From NCBI GenBank assembly GCA_905221605.1, contig CAJNDS010002264.1, forward strand, positions 124,001 through 188,000: a stretch of DNA of 64,000 bases, in the 5' to 3' direction. The first letter of the stretch is position 1, and each line of letters opens with the position of its first letter. Source of the DNA: Symbiodinium natans. Taxonomy: Eukaryota > Sar > Dinophyceae > Suessiales > Symbiodiniaceae. The translations under genes and the position numbers were made by a program. Positions 1 through 10,640 of the stretch are shown in pieces. Below the pieces are notes generated by a model, which saw only the letters and a program-made list of their open reading frames with translations, did not search any database and had not been told where the DNA came from.

Positions 1-56
1 ACCCCTGAGACACTCTACAACGCTTGCTATGCTTAAGCGCCTTAGACATGCACAGC

Positions 57-974
57 TCACGACATGCTTGGCTCTCTCGGCTTCTGACGTTCCATAGCTG
101 ACTGCGACTCAGTCCAGGCAGTGTGGGCCTCATCCTTGGCCTGTGTCGCTGCTTGTTTTAGCCTCTCTTGGAAGCTTTCCAGCTCCAGAAGCTCTTCGTG
201 CCACTGGCGCCGCTCCGCAAAAATCGAGCTGTCCGCTGGAGTCGTCTCTTGCTCAGGACTCGGAGACCAATTCAGGGGACATGATGCTGCTCTTTTCACA
301 TGCGGTGTCTGCGCCGCATTGTCGTCAGAATTGCTCCCATCATCGGACTGCTGGCATGCAACTGACACATACTCCCTTCGGGTTTCCTCTTGCGACAATT
401 CGTGATCCCTGAGCAGTTTTGCAAGGTCGTGCAGTTTCTTGACTGCATCATCCCGCTCCATGCTAAGTCGGTCAATCTCATCTGATGCATCATCAAGTTG
501 TTGGCAAAGAAAATCTTCCCTCTGAGCCCGAGTCTCCAATGTGCTGCCGAGTCGAAGTCCTTTCATTCCTTTCGCTCGCCGCTGCAAGGCATCGGGGCTT
601 ATGGGGCTTGAGCATCGACTTGTTGGATCACTACCAGGTCCGGAGGGTCCAGTGTCCAAAACGTCTAAGACTTCAGGGATTTCCGTGCCATCGGTGCTGT
701 AGATTCCGTCATGGTGTGCTCTTTCCAGGTACTGCGGCACCGGCTGCACCGATCCCATGAGGCTGATTCGAAGACTCTGCCAAAGAGCCGACCCCGAACG
801 GTGACTTCGTATCCTTGAAGGAGAGGGACTTGAGCAACTTGGTGAAGGCAGATCCGACGAAGCTGGCTTCCAGCTCGCTCGCCACGCCGTGGCACTCTGC
901 GATGGCGAGTCCAAGTACAAGTCCGGCAGGTCCATGCTGATCGAAGAAGGATATATACAGGACAAAATGCACAC
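57..974 (-). CDS. Coiled-coil protein of unknown function (probable exon)
   Basis: Open frame of 305 codons ending in TGA at 57-59. The first 130 residues are Ser/Pro-rich and low in complexity. Residues about 130-215 are highly charged and heptad-like (for example LDDASDEIDRLSMERDDAVK), which indicates a coiled coil. A second acidic helix (WHEELLELESFQERLKQA) follows near residue 262. I recognise no catalytic motif or family. It is on the same strand as every other gene in the window. The Met at 974 is only the first in-frame Met; in this intron-rich genome the frame may begin at an upstream splice acceptor, so the true N-terminus is unknown. Composition and length make chance unlikely, but the function is not inferable. 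Confidence 0.55.
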   Translation of the reverse strand: MCILSCIYPSSISMDLPDLYLDSPSQSATAWRASWKPASSDLPSPSCSSPSPSRIRSHRSGSALWQSLRISLMGSVQPVPQYLERAHHDGIYSTDGTEIPEVLDVLDTGPSGPGSDPTSRCSSPISPDALQRRAKGMKGLRLGSTLETRAQREDFLCQQLDDASDEIDRLSMERDDAVKKLHDLAKLLRDHELSQEETRREYVSVACQQSDDGSNSDDNAAQTPHVKRAASCPLNWSPSPEQETTPADSSIFAERRQWHEELLELESFQERLKQAATQAKDEAHTAWTESQSAMERQKPREPSMS

Positions 975-2383
975 GGAGCTCTATTCGAAAAGCAGCTTAA
1001 AGATGTGCGACGCTCACAACATATATTGACATTGTTCAATGTACGCATGCCATGCCACCAGGCTAGGCACAAGCAGGCACTCCGGTCGAATCCCGAGGCC
1101 ATGACTCCCGAGAAGGCATGCTCACACATGTTCTTGCAGCTGCCTTTTAAACTCCAAGAAAGCAGTTCATTTGCTGTCATTTGCGCAGCGCAGCAGATTT
1201 CTGCTTGATGCATGGCCCACCATTTCTACCTGGAAATGACATCGTCAAGCTCTTTGGACAACTCAAGCCAGGTAACCTTGGCGAACACACATCATAGTTA
1301 CACATCTTTGGCCTAAAGTATGTAAATGTAAACTCTGTGGTCCAGGCATGTTCGCCTTTGCGAAGTGACAGTTGTGCACGCACTTCCCACCATCGGCTTC
1401 CTAGCTTGTCCACCATGATCTGTGGGCGCATCCTGTCGAAATCCTTTGCAGTTGGCAAGACTGAGCCACACACGGGCAATTGTTGCACTTGGTCGGATGC
1501 CGCCTGGTCGGATGCTGAATTGAGACCCTCCCCCCCCCCCCCCCCCCCCCGCCCCTCTCAACCGGCGAGTCAACCCACACTTGCGGCAGGCGCCGTCCCG
1601 ATGAGGAAGAATCGGCGGAGCTACCTCATAATGTTTGCATAATTTAATTAGAATTAACATAAAAATCTCGGGTGCTCCACGACGCATGTTGAGGTGTCAT
1701 CAAGGCAGCTCAGCCAAGACCGTTCTCAGAGCACCCTGAAGCTTTTGACAGCGAGATGCACGTTAATCGTACTCTCGCCTCTTCTGTAAAGTTGTGAGCC
1801 GGGATCAAGTCTACAATACTTCATGCCCAGATGTCCTGCCTCTTATGTTAGCCCAAGACCTCTTTGGGGACCACCCTAAACTTTAAACCTCCTGAAGCCC
1901 TGGCACCAAGCGACACGTTAGTTTCGCTGTCCTTCGTCTGCGATGCGCACGCTACACCCCGCGCTGGGCCGGCCCAGCGGCTGAGGCGGCGCGCCAAAGC
2001 CTTTACCATTCCAACGCGTCGTGGTGCTCATCTTCAGTTGCTACCGTGTTAGTACAGGCATTGCATGCCATCGCGCTGGACCTTTCGAACAATGGCTTGG
2101 CTTTGGCTGGATGAGCCTTTTTAATTTGTAGCGACGAAGGGGGACGGACAGCCCAGCTCCCGCCACATGACTTGGCCTTCGTATCATGTGGCAGAGTGGG
2201 AAGCGAGGGGCGGGAGCGCCCATTGCAATCCCCATCCCGGCCGCGTTGCAATTGTGTTAGTTCAGGCATTGCATGTTGGCACAAACATGCTGGCCTTTGC
2301 GAAGAAATAGCTAATTATTAAGAATGAATAGCTTGGATTGGGCTGCTTGTAGCAGAGGGGTTGGGGCCCTATGCAGCTAGCCC
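975..2383. other. No recognisable gene
   Basis: I see no convincing exon on either strand. There is a run of about 20 C at 1531-1550. Short open frames here have no coding character or family resemblance. Confidence 0.5.
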
Positions 2384-2384
2384 A

Positions 2385-2637
2385 AGAGGGGGGAGGGGGG
2401 AGGGGGGAGGGGAGGGGGAAGGGGGGAGGGGAGGGGAGGGGGGGAGGGGGGAGGGGGGGGGGGGGGAGGGGGGAGGGGGGAGGGGGGGGGGAGGGGGGAG
2501 GGGGGGAGGGGGGGAGGGGGGAGGGGGAGGGGGGAGGGGGGAGGGGGGAGGGGGGAGGGGGGAGGGGGGGAGGGGGGGAGGGGGAGGGGGGAGGGGGGAG
2601 GGGGGAGGGGGGAGGGGGGAGGGGGGAGGGGAGGGGG
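2385..2637 (+). repeat. G/A purine tract, left border of hairpin island
   Basis: About 250 bases made only of G runs (4-9 long) separated by single A, reading GGGGGA/GGGGGGA on the plus strand. The tract ends abruptly on both sides. Such a sequence can form G-quadruplexes or triplexes. It is a direct counterpart, in the same orientation, of the tract at 4769-4972. Open frames through it are translation artefacts. Confidence 0.95.
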
Positions 2638-2699
2638 TAAGTGTGCGCAATGCATGACGAAGCGAAAGGAGTTAGTGACCGCCCGGATGTTAGGTTCAC

Positions 2700-4765
2700 C
2701 ACAAAGTACTTTTTGCTATCATCACGGGGTTCTCTTCATATTATACTATTATTACCCCGTGAAGATATTAATATTGTATTTCGTTCTCTAGTTCTCTTCA
2801 CGTAATACTAATATTAATCTTGTAAGGAGTGAAGATGTGAATGACGCACGAAGTTAATATTATGAGCGTGAAAGGAGAACGAAATGAATGTTAGGGCGTC
2901 TATTTCTCTCTCTTTATACGCCCGGTTATTAAGGGGTTTATAAGGGGGCCACAAAGTACTATTAATATTGCCCCCTTATAATACTATAATTCTAATGTTT
3001 ACTGGTGATGGACGGGCTAGTAAATAGAACGCCCGTGCACTTATAATAATAGGACTTTTGGTACGTCCAGCCCAGGCGGTAACTCTATTATTCATTTAGT
3101 TCGTATCCCGGGCTTATTTAGTATTTTATTATGTGCCCGGGGAATATTACATTAAAGGACCTATTCATGAAGGTAATGATTGGTGCGTGTGGTCAATAAT
3201 ACGTCCAAAAGGTTGTTTCGTTCGCATAATAATATAGTTCACGCGCTCACTCATAACTTCGTTCACTTGTAACTCTATTATTAGTGCTCTCTTGTTCTTA
3301 CTTCGTTCCTATCTTCACAGCGGCTTTCATGCTTCACTTCACTTCGTTCCTTTCATTATAAAGCCGTGTGAATATAGTTCACTTCGTAGTATTATCCGGT
3401 TAGTTCTGTGGTTTAACTGGGCTGGAACCGCCATGAGACTCCTTAATAATACTATGTGGTCACGAGGCAAAGGGTGAATGACAGGGTCTTTTGGTCCAGC
3501 ACAGGGGGTTACACTGCGGTTCATTCTCAGGGTGCGATCTGTCAACAGGTTTAAAGAGGTGAATGGTGCTTTTACTGGGTTCTTAGGACGTCCTATAAGT
3601 CTATTAAAGGGGCAATAAGCATATTAACGTATTATGTGCCCTTTTAATAGAATTATAGGGGCATAAAGGACGTACATTATAAGCCCCAATATAATAATAC
3701 GGGCCTTACGTTCACTTCATGCATTCTTTATAAGTGAACTGGCCCGTAGTATTATAATTGTAGGGGCTTTTAATGAGTCCTTTAATGCGGTAACTTGTCA
3801 ATGGTGGTTTTACTGCGTTCATTCGTGCCCCTAATTTAATATTATTATTGTAATCGCGCACAAGTTTGCATTAAAATAATACTATTAAAGGGGCACTATG
3901 AATGAGGCAGTAAACGCACGCATGACAAGTGAACGCAGAGAACGCGTGAATAATATTATAATGCGTGCACGAAATGAGAGAACGAGTGCACGAACTACAG
4001 CCCTTATCATGAGACTGTGGATTAACCGTGTAAACGAGAACTCCTATTAAAATATAAGGAAACAAGGGAGTGAAACGAGTGCGTGACGCATGATTTTAAT
4101 TGGGGTTTTCGTACGGGCTAGTATATTTTAATGCAAAGCGTGCGTTTCTTACCTTTGCATTACAATATACGCCCGTGTTGACTGACCGCTGAATCAAGAA
4201 CAAGTGAACCATATGACCGCCCGGATGTTGGGGTTTTTGGTACGTTCTCTCCCTTTCTATCAACCTTCGTTCACACGCCATTAATATTATTATAAGGAGT
4301 GAAGCGTACGCATGAATAATATTAGAATGGCGCGTGAAAAGAAGGAGATGAAAGGGGAAGAGAGAACGCATTAAAATAATTAAATTCACGCGGGTCTTTT
4401 CGCCCTTGTAATTTAATATTTTAATGGGTGAACGGACCAAAAGACGCATGCTATCCTAGATCGACCACAGGATACAGCATTTAAGGGGGCTTCTGGGGCG
4501 GTCTCCATCTCTAGTTCACAGATTCAATACTAAGTGGTCTAGAAACAGGGGTCTTATGGTGTACGCGTGCTCACTGTGTTCATGAACTAGCCCGTACAAT
4601 AAGGCTTGGGATTCACTCCGTTCATCTGTTTCCAAGCTTATTGTAACCGCTGCGTTCATTCACATCGTGCGTGCATTTGTAATACAATTCATGCGTCCCT
4701 TGTCCTTATAATTGTATTAATGCACGAACGAAGTGAGAACGCGTACTGTAATTCTATTGCAAAAT
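2700..4765. repeat. A+T-rich island packed with inverted repeats (hairpins)
   Basis: The composition changes sharply to A+T-rich, with recurrent words such as GTGAACG, TTCACTTCGTTC and TTAATATTAT. Within 2 kb there are many stem-loops with short loops: 2723-2730/2754-2761; 2939-2949/2970-2980 (11 perfect pairs); 3012-3017/3031-3036; 3107-3113/3135-3141; 3601-3614/3637-3650; 3694-3705/3741-3755; 3761-3767/3827-3833; 4113-4138/4153-4176; 4243-4288/4318-4368 (composite); 4595-4610/4630-4645; 4671-4688/4711-4725. Stems are often G/C-rich at the base with an A/T-rich loop. No protein-coding exon is visible. Possible identities are a piece of hairpin-rich dinoflagellate mitochondrial DNA (nuclear insert or assembly join) or a nuclear mobile element. 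I could not identify cox1, cob or cox3, so the origin is open. Confidence 0.85.
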
Positions 4766-4768
4766 AGT

Positions 4769-4972
4769 GCGGAAGAGGGGGGGGGAGGGGGGGAGGGGGG
4801 AGGGGGGAGGGGGAGGGGGGAGGGGGGAGGGGGGAGGGGGGAGGGGGAGGGGGGCGGGGGGGGAGGGGGGGGGGGGGGAGGGGGGAGGGGGGAGGGGGAG
4901 GGGGGAGGGGGCGAGGGGGGAGGGGGGGGGGGGAGGGGAGGGGGGAGGGGGGAGGGGGGAGGGGGGAGGGGG
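4769..4972 (+). repeat. G/A purine tract, right border of hairpin island
   Basis: About 200 bases of G runs broken by single A, with two isolated C interruptions. It has the same strand bias as 2385-2637. Together the two tracts bracket the hairpin island as long direct repeats. Confidence 0.95.
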
Positions 4973-5557
4973 TATGAGTGGAGTGTCACCTCTGCATCCG
5001 TTTGTATCTCGAGTCAGTGAGACCAGTTTTGGGTTCCAGAGAAGCCGCCATGGCCTGCGTCGGCTTGTGGAGAACGTCTGCAAAAAAGAATTGGATGAGT
5101 GGGTATGGCAAAACTCATGTGCCACAGCCGAAGTTTGAAGGAGGGAAGCCTCCAAATGGAAGTGTAGAATCAGGAGACATAGGGGTGCTGGCCCGTTTTG
5201 CAACTCTGAACGGGAGCGAACAATCTTGTAGGGAGCGAGAATGGCTGAGCAACCGCAAACTTGCACAACTGCTCGGTTTCATCACACATAGGGAACGGGA
5301 AATCCTTGTCGAGCCCTGAGAACCTTGAAGCTGCTGACCCCTGAAGATCGCGAAAGGTCAACGCCTAAACAAGGTGTTGAACTGAGTTGATCTCTGTTGA
5401 CGACAACTTCGGGCCGGTCGCGAAGATTCACAGAGTCTAAGATTTTGGCGCGCTCAAGCAATGCCAGCACCTTGGCTCCAAAGTCTGCTGTGCAACTGCA
5501 TTAGCAACTATTCATCCTGTCGGCCCTCTTTACACTCTCACTTCACACTTCCTGACT

Positions 5558-5988
5558 TTACACTCTAATCGCCAGCTTGGTGCAGCTTCTCTCGGGAGTG
5601 CCAGTGGACAGTCGCTCCCTCCTTCCAATGGCCGGGCCTTTCGCAGGTCGCCATTTTGCCACTTTGGCAGCAACAGGACAGTCCACCATGATAGTAAATG
5701 ATAGTGACATGCTGTAGGAGAAAGGCAGGGCCTGGAGTGTACCCGCAGCAAGCTCCACAAAAGTGCGGTAAAGCCTGATCTGACCAGTGTGCGGAGGCTT
5801 ATGAAACTGCACCATTCGTTGCCGAGGCACAGGGCACGCATCAAGCCAAAAGGCAGCGGCTCCTGTACAGGTTTAATGAAATCAAGGAGATGAATGACAT
5901 TGAATGACTGCTCCCTGGCTTTTGCCTGCAGCTTCAGAGCATACAAGCCTCCGTCAGCACCTGAGGCATCTGACACTGCAGGACTCAC
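5558..5988 (-). CDS. Possible unidentified exon(s)
   Basis: Two overlapping minus-strand frames look partly protein-like: one at 5990-5800 (ALKLQAKAREQSFNVIHLLD, then LPFGLMRALCLGNEW) and one at 5830-5620 (FSYSMSLSFTIMVDCPVAAK). They could be consecutive exons joined by a short intron, but I could not place splice sites and recognise no family. The rest of 4980-6555 holds only G-run repeats (6200-6390, with a loosely repeated unit around GGGGGGG) and no supported gene. Confidence 0.25.
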
Positions 5989-6555
5989 ACCGACTGACGG
6001 CCTGCACTTGGTATGTGCGCCTGTTGGGTGGGTCCTGCTTGCATTTTTGAGTGGTTTCTTTGTTTGATTAATTGACCCCAGTCAGTAACTCGGTCGGTCG
6101 GTGCCTCCCCCCAAGCCCCCCTGCCCATTTAAGCCGCGCAAGCTTGCTTCAAACAGATGTCTCCTGTCCAAACCCATCGCATTGTGTTTGCAAATGGGAT
6201 GGGAGGGGGGGGGGGGGTTCTGCGTCCCCCCACAAAACCCCCCGCTTGTCCCATCATGCGCGAATTCTGTTTGGATTTGGGGTGGGGGGAGGGTGCTTCA
6301 AAACATATTGAATCCGTTACATCATGCGAGCATTGTGATCATTGCGTTTGCCAATTGGGGGGGGGGGGGCCGAGCCCCCCACCCCCAAACCCTCCGAAAA
6401 CAAACGCATGCCTGCTACAGCAAAATCGCTTTACAGGACGCCCGAAAAGCACAAATACCCCAACAATTTGCCAACAATAACCTAGCTCCCATTATGCATG
6501 CATACCAGCATGCACTTTCCAAATAGCAGTCAATGAACATGGTCAAGGAGGAGCT

Positions 6556-9500
6556 TCAGCGAGCTTTTCGTTGAAGCAGAGTCGCGGGTTCATGGTTTTC
6601 ATCTGTGGTTCTGCTGACAAGCGGCTCCAACTCTTTGGTTAGAGCCTTTGCATTCAACAACTGGTTCGGCAAATCGGGAAATGTCACGTCTTTCTTCGAG
6701 CTGTCTACCCCGAAGTACTCATGCAGAGCCTACTCAGCGTAGGAAAGCTTCTCGCTGAAGCCATTTTCAACAGAAAACAGCAGCTGTACATGGACCGCCA
6801 TCAGTGAATCCGTAACCAAATTGGCCAAGACAAGTCGGCCGTGGCTGAGCCAATTCACCAAGAGTTGCCCGAGACTCTCTCATGCGCTCACCCCAGTGGA
6901 TCATCAAACAATCCTTAATTTGCGTCAGGTCTGGCGAACCAGGCAACCAGGGACACGAAAGCACAGCTGATGCGGATTCATTGCAGCGGCATCATTGCAC
7001 CGCATAATGATAGTAATTACTGTAGGTGTTCGGGTCGTCCATGCATCCAGTTGGCAATACCTTCTTGCCGGACAGGAGGCTGTACAATCGCTTTGCTCGA
7101 TGATCTTCCAGTTCCCCGAGCCACAGGCGAAGCACACAACTAATCGGAACGGAGAGCACAGCTCCTTCGCAAGGTCAGAAATCATGTCCAGCCTACCTCC
7201 CGACGGCTCCAGGAAAGCAGGCCTGCGATTCCCCAGATGCTGCTCCAAAACCTAAGACAACGTTCGACATGCATTGAGGTACAAGCCATACAAGCCTCAC
7301 TCCAGTCGCTGAGCTAAGACTTCGGCATGAGGGCCACCACAATCGTCAAGGGGTGAAGCTCCAAACCTGATGGCTTCAATGGCATGACGTCATTGTAGAT
7401 TGTGTTCCGCAAGCTAGCAGCTAGCCCGAGCAGTCTGCGGTCACAACTGCGGTCACGACTGTGGCCATGACCCTGTGACATGATGTGTGGCTCTATGATA
7501 TTGCCGGCGATATTGTGCACCTAGAACTGTTGGTGCAAGCTGCTTCCGAATCGCGAATCAAATGCGGACTTGTTCCCAAGCTGGAGGCCAAGAACTGAAC
7601 GAGGATGACGACGAATGTGTCCAGCAGCCTGAAACTAAGCTCCCAGGAGGAAAAAAAGCATGGCCCTTCCATGCACCTCCTGGCCTACTTCTTGTCTGCA
7701 AGCAAGTTGCGTGCCGTCGGGCTTGAGCCAAACAAATGGAATCGGCGCCAGAATTGCAATTAGTGCACCTGTGCTATTGAAGCGAGGTGATGAAGGTGGT
7801 GCTTCAATCAAAATCAAGTGGCATCTGCTCCACGCATCGCATCGCACCTTGCCTAGGTTCGGAATGAAGTTCGTGACGAAGGTGACAAGGCCCCAAACCT
7901 GCAGACTGGCAAGCACGTTCGCCCTGCATTTACAGCGTCAAGCACCACATCAACGCCTGCGAGTGCTGTAAGCTTCGTAAGCGCCCGACGACGAGAAGAG
8001 GCACCTTCATTGCCCACAGTGCAAACATGACCAGCACCTGAGGAAAGTGCTGTCCAAGCACGTCGCGCTCTGCAGCTTGCAATAGCTTGCATGCATTTGC
8101 GTGCCTAGTGTGGCCGAGCTGCCGCGATGACAAGGCTGGACACGCACTTGACCATCAAGTACCTCTGCACCTCAGAGTCGGTGCAGCTGCAGCGGAGTAC
8201 TGTCCAAATAATGTTTTCCAATGGGAGGCGTAATGCCGCCCAGCCCAGCCTGCAGACAGAGTTGCCCACCTGGCCTTCCTGGGCCCTCCTGTATTTCCAC
8301 CACAAGAGCTCCATGTCGAATTTTGCAACCGGTTTGCATCTGATGCGCACCGTACCCACACATGTGAACAAAATCTGCACCTTACTGGGAGGAGCAAGCA
8401 TTCAGCTTGCCATTTGCAAAAGTCTCTGTCGGTATGTGCGGCGCAAAGTCTCTCTAGGTATGTGCTGGTTCAACAGACGCCTTACAGACACTGGGATCAG
8501 GGGCGGGTGACATCTCCAGGTTCTCACGCTTATATCCAGATGGAGCTGCGTGCCAAGTGGCCCAGTCTTCAGCTTTTTGTAACATGTGAAGTTGCGGCAG
8601 ATTCCTGGAAAACTCAGAGCAGGACCAGATCCTTAACTGGAGATGGACGTCCTTGGCATGTCATGAGTGAAAGCTTCGATCCACATCTTCAATCTGCGCA
8701 TCTGCGCGCGCTCAACGTCTTCGACGTATTCTGGTGACCTAATTGTGGGCAAGCAGCTCCCGGAGTTGATTTCAGGGAGCATGCCAATCAGGCAGAAGAT
8801 GAACATCAAGACACAGAGCATGAATCCTCGCAGAACGCATTCAACACCAACTTGCTGCTCACGTGATCCTGTAAACGATTTCAGCCAGCCTTCAACGAAG
8901 TGAAAGAATGTTGAGGCCGTATCTAGGAGATAACCTCGAATTCCAACGCACTTCTCTAAGGCAAGAAACGACAAAGTTACGTACGAGTCACCCAACGCAG
9001 TTTACAAATGCCAAAGGGGCTTTTAAACTCAGCTGCCACCTTCTGAAAGTTCACGTTCATTTTGCCGTCAACCTCTGTTTTCTTGGTTGCCCATAGCAAG
9101 CAGAGGCAGATCATTCTCAAGACATCTGAGAGTCCTTGCAACAGTGTCCCAACAGTGATGATGATTCAATGGTGATGCAATCACATAAGGCCACCACAAT
9201 GCCTGCTTTTTCTAGAAGAAACCTTAAATTCCACAAGAGAAAGGCGTCGCATGGAAATATGAGAGGCTGCTTTAGCAGGATTTCCGGCTAAACTTGAACA
9301 TCAAAAAACACACTCTATAAGGCAGCGACTGGATGTCATGCATCTTCGCAGAGTCTGAGAACTGACCTTATACAGTTCGAGGCGATCAATGTCTCTGTTT
9401 CTCAAAGCTAAGTCTGGAACGCGAGTCGCACTGGGGGGCTAGCTCCAGTCGAAATCGGCAAAAACTCTGACCTGTAAACTCTAAACAGTACTGCGCACAG

Positions 9501-10640
9501 CCCTCACAGCGGAAGTAACAATCCAAAGGCAGAAGAGCTGTGAAACGACAAGCTTGGGCCCCAACAACCCCATAAAAGATCAAGAACGTCACAGTCTGAC
9601 AATCACCAGATGCTCGCTTTCTGCTTCTCCCATCAGTCACCGTCGGCTGAGTGTGTCACCAAAAGCGTCACCACCAGGATCAAGACCGCGAAAATACTCC
9701 AAATCCTCAGGCGTTCAGGCCATTTCTGGCCATGTGACTCCACGCTGCAGAACTCAGCTCTGCAAATGAGCAGCTGCTGCAACCACTTTCCGCACGAAGC
9801 ACCTTGGCAGAACCGATTGGTGTCAGTTCGGAAACTTATGGAAGATGATGGGTGAACCTGTTGAATGCGCAGTTTCTCCAGGCTTTCAGGCAGGGCACAG
9901 CACGTCTTGGCCGCTTGGCCATCACAGTCACTGACGGTTATGCTCGCGGCCTCAGAAGCCAAAGCAAGGAGGCCATGAAAGTCTATGTTGCTGATGTCAA
10001 CTAGGGACATTCAGCTGTGTGTCTGGCGCTTCCTATGCTATCAAGATCAGAAGATGTTGCATCTTCCTCACATCTGGCGTGTATGTCGTGTGCAGGCAGG
10101 CGATGTGCCACTCTGAAGGAGTCCTCCGCCCGACCGACCGGGACTCCCTTGTGATCGTGAGGCTTCCTGAATCTTGCAGTCGGCACGGGGCGGCTAAATG
10201 ATTCGAGTCCATGTGGCCTGTCCCTGGAGCGACCTTGCTTACACCGCTGCAGCCTTCTGGCAGCAGACCTGCACAGATCTGCCCAAATCTGCCCGACAAC
10301 GAGAGACAGCGAGAGAATGCAATGACGGGATATGACGGGTGCACACTTGTCTGGCCTTGGGGCGGTGACCATGAATGCTAGAAGAGGCTCACAAAGGAAA
10401 GCCAGGAAAAGGGCGAAGGTCAGCGGCACCTGAGCCATTATGTAGGATCGCGGCTGCGGCATTATCGAGCAGCAGCCTCCCCGGGGCAGGCACAAGAACT
10501 CTGCGCATCCAGAATAGGAAGTACACCTGTGACAGCATCACTAAACCCACTAAGCATCAATGCATCAAGACATCAACATGAAAACCAAGCCCACGCAGTG
10601 AGAGCCGCACGCCCACGAAGAAAGCTATCAGAACCTGAGA
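6556..10640 (-). CDS. AI-2E/PerM-family multi-pass transporter
   Basis: Multi-exon membrane protein assembled from family motifs in the right order. N-terminal helices are at about 10640-10592 (VLIAFFVGVRLSL), 10526-10490 (YFLFWMRRVLVPA) and 10430-10290 (PLTFALFLAFLCEPLLAFMV). Further helices lie near 9690 (IWSIFAVLILVVTLLV) and 8800 (FMLCVLMFIFCLIGML). The diagnostic C-terminal core follows: QRYLMVKCVSSLVIA (8180-8130), GLVTFVTNFIPNLG (exon ending 7853), ALIAILAPIPFVWLKPD (from 7768), AGNIIEPHIM (about 7510), LELHPLTIVVALM (about 7340), FWSSIWGIAGLLS (about 7250), LTQIKDCLMIHW (about 6930) and a hydrophilic tail ending in TGA at 6556-6558. The intron 7769-7852 starts GC and restores NFIPNLG-ALIA. 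The family (PF01594) is mainly bacterial with eukaryotic members; the substrate cannot be inferred. The true start may lie further right. Confidence 0.85.

Noticed and set aside
2361-2702. Gly/Glu- or Pro-rich open frames in the purine tracts (also at 4733-5020)
   Set aside because: Low-complexity G/A DNA opens all frames; there is no coding signal.
3070-3095. Possible mitochondrial LSU rRNA fragment (AGGCGGTAACTC)
   Set aside because: Only about ten bases resemble the conserved GGCGG..GTAACT region; too short to call an rRNA fragment without a database comparison.
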